Source of the DNA: Candidatus Roizmanbacteria bacterium CG_4_10_14_0_8_um_filter_39_9 | Lineage (GTDB): Bacteria > Patescibacteriota > Microgenomatia > UBA1406 > GWC2-37-13 | Reading direction: 5' to 3' | Length of the DNA stretch: 6,408 nt | NCBI GenBank assembly: GCA_002784505.1 | Contig: PFLF01000035.1 | Location: 1-6,408, forward strand | Part shown: positions 1 to 4,122 of the stretch, piece after piece | Layout of the letters: every line of letters begins with the position of its first letter | Position numbering within the stretch: the first letter of the stretch is position 1 | Made by a program: the position numbers and the translations under genes | The notes under the pieces: generated by a model | Told to the model about the DNA's origin: nothing | The model's input: only the letters and a program-made list of their open reading frames with translations | Database searches by the model: none

Positions 1-821
1 TTGCCGGAGAGGGAAGTGAGCTCTATGTTGATCGGGTAAGCATGAAGGGGAGCGGAAAAGAATATGTACTTAATGGAGAATTTAAAGACAGCAAAAATAC
101 AACGGTATCTCTTGCACAGGCAAATAAATGGGGAGAAGCCAGCAATAAGCTTGGATTTTATTACGGCATGGCGATCAATACCAAAGATAATGGGGGTGGA
201 GGTGGTGGAGGCGGCGGAGGTGGTGGCGGAGGAGGAGGTGGTGGAACTGAACCAGGTGGCCCGCCAGTTGATATGAAAATTACTATTAAAGCAAAATTTC
301 AAGGAATTACCGGCAATACAAAAAGTGCAAATGACACCATAAAAGTGCGGGTGCGTTTGACCGATGGAAAACTAGTTAATGCATTGGCAGGCGATATGGT
401 GACTATGAAGGTTAATAATAGCGGGATTTGGACGGGGACTGCCGATTTTAAAGTACCCGCAGGAAAAGGGTATATTATGTATCTCAAAGGCGAAAAACAT
501 ATTCAGAAGAAAATTTGTGATGAAAAACCGGATGAAAGTGCGGGCGGTACCTATCACTGTCGGGTAGGGAGCATAGCTTTGGCCAAGGGAGATAATACAC
601 TTGATTTTTCCAATATTATTCTTTTAGTAGGCGACTTGCCTGAAAACGGAAAACAGAATGGAATTGTTGATGCATACGATACCGGCTATGTCAGATCACA
701 TCTGCGAAGCACAACCGCGTCTGAGCTTGCAATAGGAGATTTAAACTATGACGGCGTTATTGACGGTCAGGACTTTTCGCTTATAGTTAAGGCGTTATCA
801 ATTAAGTATGACGAGGAATAA
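1..821 (+). CDS. Secreted dockerin-domain protein, 5'-truncated by window edge
   Basis: The frame is open to the left edge (first full codon at 3, reading AGEGSELYVDRVS before the Met at 42), so the gene starts upstream and the Met at 42 is probably internal. Numbering from that Met: an unassigned segment (1-50), 18 consecutive glycines (51-68), a beta-rich domain (about 77-195) with two cysteines around a GGTYHC segment that could form a disulfide, then a C-terminal dockerin (about 196-259). The second dockerin loop is canonical: D233, N235, D237, D241, D244 in DLNYDGVIDGQD. The first (N202-x-K204-x-N206...D210...D213) is degenerate. Dockerins are calcium-binding modules that bind cohesins, and cohesin-like genes follow directly. 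I recall similar domain plus dockerin C-termini ending in YDEE from Microgenomates. The N-terminal role and any signal peptide lie outside the window. Confidence 0.88.
   Translation, partial: AGEGSELYVDRVSMKGSGKEYVLNGEFKDSKNTTVSLAQANKWGEASNKLGFYYGMAINTKDNGGGGGGGGGGGGGGGGGGTEPGGPPVDMKITIKAKFQGITGNTKSANDTIKVRVRLTDGKLVNALAGDMVTMKVNNSGIWTGTADFKVPAGKGYIMYLKGEKHIQKKICDEKPDESAGGTYHCRVGSIALAKGDNTLDFSNIILLVGDLPENGKQNGIVDAYDTGYVRSHLRSTTASELAIGDLNYDGVIDGQDFSLIVKALSIKYDEE
192..245 (+). repeat. 18-codon glycine tract (interdomain linker)
   Basis: Eighteen GGN codons in a row separate the N-terminal segment of the dockerin protein from its beta-rich domain. The third bases are mixed (ggg, ggt, gga, ggc), so this is not a pure triplet microsatellite. 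The peptide would be a very flexible linker. The motif is also a site where copy number could change in steps of one glycine. Confidence 0.95.
813..817 (+). promoter_or_regulatory. Shine-Dalgarno site for the first cohesin gene
   Basis: GAGGA lies in the last two sense codons of the dockerin gene, 10 nt before the ATG at 828. It supports that start and suggests translational coupling of the two genes. It is the clearest ribosome-binding site in the window. Confidence 0.6.
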
Positions 822-827
822 ACCAGT

Positions 828-1481
828 ATGGAAGAACACTTTACCCCATTACCGCAAAATCCGGATACAACCACCGTAGTGAATCAGCCAAACAATAGCA
901 AACAGATCTTTATCATTGTGGGGGTGTTTCTCCTTTTGATTCTTGCGGGAATCATCCTCTCTACCCGTTCAACAAAAGAAAAAACGCCAGAAGCAGTATT
1001 ACCAACCATCTCCGTAAAGAGGACACCAACGACCGTACCCACCCTTATTCCTTATCCGACTCTTGGTTCCATGAGACTCTCCACAAAAGACGGTGCGGCT
1101 TCATATAGTGTCAATAGTCCTGTGGTTATTGTTCTGAAGGCAACGTCTGATGGGAAAAATATTGTAAGTTATGATGGTATTGTCAGTTACGATAAACAAG
1201 GATTTGTGTATAAAAACGCGACTTCAAACATTGCAGATTTTAGCGTTGTTCCGTTTGATCGCGGTAACTATGTTGCTGTATCAGGGATTAAGTCGACTGT
1301 TGACAACAATATGCCGGTGTGGAGTGACACGACACTTGCAGAAATAGAGTTTATGGCAACAAAGGCCGGGACATATTCCTTTTCCCTTGATCCTAAGGGG
1401 AATGATACCAGCAAATTAGTTGATGATATGGGCCAGCCGGTATACCCGGAATCGTCCCAACTTCAGCTTGAAATTCGCTGA
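828..1481 (+). CDS. Membrane-anchored cohesin-domain protein
   Basis: A 217-aa protein. A short polar N-terminus is followed by one hydrophobic helix (about 26-44) ending LLLILAGIIL, with no signal-peptidase site, so it should be an N-terminal anchor leaving the rest outside. A Pro/Thr-rich stalk (about 53-79) leads to a cohesin-like beta-sandwich (about 81-217). The cohesin pattern is seen in the VVIVLKA strand, the IVSYDGIVSYDKQGFVYK segment (position of the usual 'dYDP..L' strand) and AEIEFMATKAGTYSFSLD (the usual 'itFka..G...i.l' pair). Length fits a single cohesin of about 140 aa. It starts 6 nt after the dockerin gene. Cohesins bind dockerins, so it may hold the upstream protein at the cell surface. 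The fold assignment is from pattern and is less certain than for the next gene. Confidence 0.8.
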   Translation: MEEHFTPLPQNPDTTTVVNQPNNSKQIFIIVGVFLLLILAGIILSTRSTKEKTPEAVLPTISVKRTPTTVPTLIPYPTLGSMRLSTKDGAASYSVNSPVVIVLKATSDGKNIVSYDGIVSYDKQGFVYKNATSNIADFSVVPFDRGNYVAVSGIKSTVDNNMPVWSDTTLAEIEFMATKAGTYSFSLDPKGNDTSKLVDDMGQPVYPESSQLQLEIR

Positions 1482-1504
1482 CTAATAGTGAATAATGAAA
1501 GGTA

Positions 1505-2164
1505 ATGAGGACGTGCATTCGTAAATACTTCATATTTTTATTTTTACTTTTTTTATCGCTTGTTTCTGTGGAGCGTGTGGAGGCTGCATCTTTACGGTTT
1601 GGAACTACCACGGTGAGTACCAATGCAAATCAAACATTTACGACCGACGTTGTCGTTGATGCCGGCACTGATCAGGTCACTTCATCTGACATTTGGGTTG
1701 TATATGATCCAACATATCTCGAAGCTCAGACGGTAACGTCCGGTACGTATTTTCCTGCCGTGACAAATAATATCACCTCAGGCAAAGTCTCGATTACCGG
1801 CCTCATTGTTGATCCCGGCACCTACAAAACAGGAAATGGTGTAATTGCAACCATCACTTTTAAGGGGTTAAAAAATGGGAATACGAACGTTACCTTTGAC
1901 TGCCGGACGGACGTGAGTAATTCTTCAAAGATCATAAAAAATGACATTAATGCAACTAATATTATTGTCTGTAGTGAAAACGGGCAATTAGCGGTGGGCA
2001 TCGGGGTTGCCGCAAACTCTTCATCTTCTGGATATGTGCCAGTCGCAAATCCAACTCTTCCATCTTCACTTCCACAAACAGGAATAGCCGAAAACATCGT
2101 TAAGTTTGCCGCTCCGGGTATCATCCTTTTGTTTATTGGAGGAATGTTACGGTTTATTTTATGA
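1505..2164 (+). CDS. Secreted cohesin-domain protein with LPQTG sorting-type tail
   Basis: A 219-aa protein. A signal peptide (1-27; RK near the start, hydrophobic FIFLFLLFLSLVSV core, VEA cleavage motif) precedes a cohesin domain (about 29-168). The domain has the typical strand WVVYDPTYLEAQTVTSGTYF and the closing pair VIATITFKGLKNGNTNVTFD. A Ser-rich stalk leads to LPQTG (189-193), a hydrophobic stretch (about 198-215) and a tail with one arginine. This is the layout of a sortase substrate, though no sortase gene is in view and the segment could simply be a membrane anchor. The ATG at 1505 has only a close GAAAGG 2 nt upstream. The stop overlaps the next start (ATGA). It is probably a second surface receptor for dockerin proteins. 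Confidence 0.85.
   Translation: MRTCIRKYFIFLFLLFLSLVSVERVEAASLRFGTTTVSTNANQTFTTDVVVDAGTDQVTSSDIWVVYDPTYLEAQTVTSGTYFPAVTNNITSGKVSITGLIVDPGTYKTGNGVIATITFKGLKNGNTNVTFDCRTDVSNSSKIIKNDINATNIIVCSENGQLAVGIGVAANSSSSGYVPVANPTLPSSLPQTGIAENIVKFAAPGIILLFIGGMLRFIL
2069..2161 (+). other. LPQTG plus C-terminal membrane segment (sorting-type signal)
   Basis: LPQTG is encoded at 2069-2083. About 26 residues follow, containing a hydrophobic stretch (FAAPGIILLFIGGML) and then R-F-I-L before the stop. The basic tail is short, with only one Arg, compared with classical Gram-positive sorting signals. Confidence 0.7.
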
Positions 2165-2964
2165 AAATGAACATTGACAAAAAAAATCTTCCCAAAATAC
2201 TCGGAATTGTTGTAGGTATAATCGTTGCGTTGGTTTTAGTATTTTTCGGATTTAAGCTTGTCCAAGGGGTTTTTACAAAGGCAGCAGATGCGGCGCCACG
2301 CGAAGTCATGATCACCGGCATTACCCAAAATACGGCAAAAGTGGGTTGGGATACCGATCAGGAAACGCAGGCGGTTATCGAATACGGCACCTCACCGACC
2401 GCTCTTAATTACTTCGCTCCGGAATCGACGAGCACTAAAAAACACACTGTAGAAATTACTCTTCTTTCCCCGTCAACGACTTATTACTTTCAAATCCGTA
2501 TCGGAGATAAAAAATATGATAATGGAGGAGTCCCTTGGACTTTTGCCACAAAGGGGAAGGGTGATGTAAACATTACTCCTGGGGTGAGTGGAACTCCACC
2601 CGCATCTTCAACTGCGGGTCCAACTGCCCCTGCCCCAACCGTGCAAACCGGTCCTATTGTACGGCCAACTTCTTCGCTTGTTGTTAATTTGCCGCCTCCA
2701 ATATCAACTCCTATCCCACTTCCCACATTGGCGGCATACGTTTGTGGCTCAACGGATTGTGTAACGATTTGTCAAAGTTTTAACAGAACATGTAGCAGTC
2801 AGGAATGGACGCGATCAGGTTGTCTGGGGAAAGTAAACCCAATGACTTGTGCTGTTATTTATCCAACAAACACACCGGCACCGACCACAACCACGGCGCC
2901 AACCGCAACACCAACCCCATCGCCAACTGCAACGCCAACTCCAACGTCAACGCCTACTCCGTAA
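2161..2964 (+). CDS. Membrane-anchored fibronectin type III protein with Cys-rich segment and Pro/Thr tail
   Basis: A 267-aa protein. A lysine-rich N-terminus and one hydrophobic helix (about 13-31) act as an uncleaved anchor. A fibronectin type III-like domain (about 46-130) shows the conserved W63, the IEYGTSP segment and the LSPSTTYYFQIRI tyrosine-corner region. A Pro/Thr/Ser stalk (about 139-187) follows, then a compact segment with six cysteines (C195, C200, C204, C211, C221, C230; spacing 4-3-6-9-8) and a Pro/Thr tail from 235 to the end. The cysteine segment matches no family I recognise. Its even cysteine count outside the membrane suggests three disulfides. The start overlaps the previous stop as ATGA, and the only SD-like GGAGG (2138-2142) is 18 nt away, so initiation probably relies on coupling. 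It is likely an adhesive or structural surface component expressed with the cohesins. Confidence 0.85.
   Translation: MKMNIDKKNLPKILGIVVGIIVALVLVFFGFKLVQGVFTKAADAAPREVMITGITQNTAKVGWDTDQETQAVIEYGTSPTALNYFAPESTSTKKHTVEITLLSPSTTYYFQIRIGDKKYDNGGVPWTFATKGKGDVNITPGVSGTPPASSTAGPTAPAPTVQTGPIVRPTSSLVVNLPPPISTPIPLPTLAAYVCGSTDCVTICQSFNRTCSSQEWTRSGCLGKVNPMTCAVIYPTNTPAPTTTTAPTATPTPSPTATPTPTSTPTP
2863..2961 (+). repeat. Pro/Thr-codon repeat at gene 3' end
   Basis: CCN and ACN codons dominate the last 33 codons, mostly as a 6-bp (Pro-Thr) period with a few Ala, Ser and Asn substitutions. Such tracts are usually linkers between domains or spans through the cell envelope. Here it runs directly into the TAA stop. 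Confidence 0.85.
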
Positions 2965-2967
2965 CGT

Positions 2968-3092
2968 AATCACAAATCTCAAATAACAAATTTCAAATCA
3001 ATTACAAAATCTCAATCACAAATGATTCAAAATTTTGAATTTTGTTATTTGTAATTGATTTGTGATTGGCAATTTGTCATTTGTAATTTGGA
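2968..3092. repeat. AT-rich intergenic inverted repeat made of 7-nt units
   Basis: The left flank holds four consecutive CAAATNN units (2973-3000). The right flank holds five consecutive units of the reverse-complement type ATTTGNN (3058-3092; one, ATTGGCA, is degenerate). Perfect 15-bp arms CAAATCAATTACAAA (2994-3008) and TTTGTAATTGATTTG (3048-3062) enclose a perfect 16-bp palindrome, ATTCAAAATTTTGAAT (3025-3040). The word AATCACAAAT occurs at 2968-2977 and 3014-3023, with its reverse complement at 3058-3067. The sequence can fold into a long cruciform or hairpin. It follows the surface operon and may end or stabilise its transcript, but it lacks a GC-rich stem and T-run. Confidence 0.85.
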
Positions 3093-3110
3093 TTTAAGAA
3101 ATGGTATAGT
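3081..3110 (+). promoter_or_regulatory. Predicted extended -10 promoter of the YtxH-like gene
   Basis: TGG-TATAGT (3102-3110) forms an extended -10, with a possible -35 TTGTAA (3081-3086) 18 nt upstream. Transcription would begin near 3117, giving a leader of about 20 nt before the ATG at 3138. The -35 falls inside the last units of the upstream inverted repeat. Confidence 0.55.
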
Positions 3111-3128
3111 TAATCATTACCATTTCTT
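3096..3128 (+). promoter_or_regulatory. 11-bp dyad overlapping the -10 element
   Basis: AAGAAATGGTA (3096-3106) and TACCATTTCTT (3118-3128) are perfect inverted arms around an 11-nt loop. A T-rich run (to 3133) follows. The left arm covers the TGG and first bases of the -10, and the right arm lies just after the expected start site. It could be a repressor operator, or a weak intrinsic terminator for the upstream operon (only three G-C pairs). Confidence 0.5.
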
Positions 3129-3137
3129 TTTATTTCT

Positions 3138-3572
3138 ATGTCAGACTATAAAAACAAATCATCAAACTTCGGGGTCGGCTTGGCAATTGGCGCATTTTTA
3201 GGCGCTGTTGCAACATTCTTTTTATCTCCCACATCGGGCGAGGAGAATCGTAAAATGGTTGCGAAAAAAGTAAAACAGCTTGAGGAGCTCCTTGAAGACT
3301 CAGAACTTGATAAAAAGGTAAAACTCATATTTGGTGAGGTGACGGAAGAAGCAACGATGCTGTATAAAAAATCAAAAAAAATGCTTATCAAGAAATTAAG
3401 CGAACTGCGGGAGGCTGTTACGTCAATTGATAAAGAAAAATACGAAACGGTCGTTCATGATACGGTTGAGATACTCAAGAAAGAAGCAAAAAAGGAGGGC
3501 AAAGAGATGGAAAAACTGAAAGAAGAACTTTCTAAAGAATGGAAAAAACTGGCAGCAGCAAAAAAAAAGTGA
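3138..3572 (+). CDS. YtxH-like small membrane protein with coiled-coil tail
   Basis: A 144-aa protein. A short polar N-terminus precedes a Gly/Ala-rich membrane helix (about 11-29, FGVGLAIGAFLGAVATFFL), then SPTSGEENRK, which closely resembles the 'aPkSGkEtRk' boundary of the YtxH/gas-vesicle-like family. The rest (about 40-144) is Lys/Glu-rich and heptad-like, predicted as a long coiled coil facing the cytoplasm, ending AAAKKK. YtxH-family proteins are general-stress or envelope-associated proteins of unclear function. No Shine-Dalgarno lies upstream of the ATG, only a short pyrimidine-rich leader, yet the start is well placed relative to the membrane helix and promoter. It appears to be its own transcription unit. 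The stop is one nucleotide from that of the convergent gene. Confidence 0.82.
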   Translation: MSDYKNKSSNFGVGLAIGAFLGAVATFFLSPTSGEENRKMVAKKVKQLEELLEDSELDKKVKLIFGEVTEEATMLYKKSKKMLIKKLSELREAVTSIDKEKYETVVHDTVEILKKEAKKEGKEMEKLKEELSKEWKKLAAAKKK

Positions 3573-3573
3573 T

Positions 3574-4122
3574 CTATTGAATGTTGTAGAGCTTTTTTAT
3601 TGTTTCGCTCCATTTGAGAAATCCTTTTCCCCTTTGAGTGAGTGATATACAGCCGGCGTCATTGTTAACTATATTTATTAGTGACTGTTCATCTATTCTT
3701 CGATTCACCGCATCATCCCGTCTTACATACTCGTTAATAAAACTTTCTTCAAGGCTGTCAACAGTTGTTCCTTCACATACTTTTGAGTTTTGAGTTTTGA
3801 GTTTATTCAACATGTACATCGTTACCGACCGATCAAACGTTACGGGGAAGACAACAAATAGTGCCAAATGAATTGATACGCTCATAATGAGCGCCGCAAT
3901 GAATGATTCGATGGAGAATCGCGCGATGTATCGATAGATCGAAACGCCAATCAGTAAGGTTGCGGCCATCGAAATGACCAGGAGCCCCAAACCCCGGTAA
4001 AATAAAATATGTTGGGATGCGAAAAGATGAGAATGGAAAAGAGTCAAGTATATCGCAGTAAATCCCAAACCCGTTAACCCGTAACTCGTTAACAGCTGTT
4101 GAATTTTATGGTTTCGCTGCAT
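3574..4122 (-). CDS. Three-helix membrane protein with winged-helix-like C-terminus, unknown function
   Basis: A 182-aa protein with three hydrophobic helices (about 13-29, 39-62, 70-94), then a soluble C-terminal half (about 97-182). Three signatures look like a conserved family of uncharacterised membrane proteins that I recall only from memory: FPVT-x-x-RS followed by YML (92-105), RR-x-x-EQ (141-146) and ISLT-x-RG (159-165). The last two resemble the recognition helix and wing of a winged-helix fold, although the domain may not bind DNA. The gene overlaps the 3' end of the upstream ATPase gene by 17 bp in another frame, so the two are surely co-transcribed and probably coupled. A heptanucleotide repeat encodes residues about 108-114, in a probable loop between membrane and C-terminal domain. 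Function is unknown. Confidence 0.78.
   Translation of the reverse strand: MQRNHKIQQLLTSYGLTGLGFTAIYLTLFHSHLFASQHILFYRGLGLLVISMAATLLIGVSIYRYIARFSIESFIAALIMSVSIHLALFVVFPVTFDRSVTMYMLNKLKTQNSKVCEGTTVDSLEESFINEYVRRDDAVNRRIDEQSLINIVNNDAGCISLTQRGKGFLKWSETIKKLYNIQ
3781..3801. repeat. TTTTGAG x3 tandem heptamer inside a gene
   Basis: Three perfect head-to-tail copies of TTTTGAG (plus strand). On the coding strand they read as the peptide LKTQNSK in the membrane-protein gene. Three copies make 21 bp, so the reading frame is preserved. Confidence 0.9.
4072..4093. repeat. Degenerate GTTA(A)CG repeat, 7-8 nt period
   Basis: On the minus strand, GTTAACGA, GTTACGG and GTTAACG follow one another, in the codons for residues about 10-17 of the membrane protein, just before its first helix. 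The words resemble the GTTACTG heptamers at 6299-6319. The period is not exact, so this is a weaker call than the other arrays. Confidence 0.45.

Noticed and set aside
64..276. A second-frame open reading frame through the glycine tract
   Set aside because: It yields a Val/Glu/Ala-rich peptide produced by reading GGN repeats out of frame, and it lies wholly inside the dockerin gene.
1393..1623. Minus-strand open frame across the gap between the cohesin genes
   Set aside because: It covers the ends of two well-supported plus-strand genes, including a signal peptide, and has no recognisable protein features.
1..2964. A true cellulosome gene cluster
   Set aside because: There is no glycoside hydrolase, carbohydrate-binding module I can name, or multi-cohesin scaffoldin in the window. 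Single cohesins and one dockerin do not establish polysaccharide degradation.
2973..3092. CRISPR array
   Set aside because: Units are 7 nt and contiguous, without unique spacers of 25-40 nt, and there are no cas genes.
3573..3600. Intrinsic terminator after the YtxH-like gene (TCTA...TAGA followed by GCTTTTTT)
   Set aside because: The stem is only four A/T-rich pairs, too weak to call, although the T-run is suggestive.
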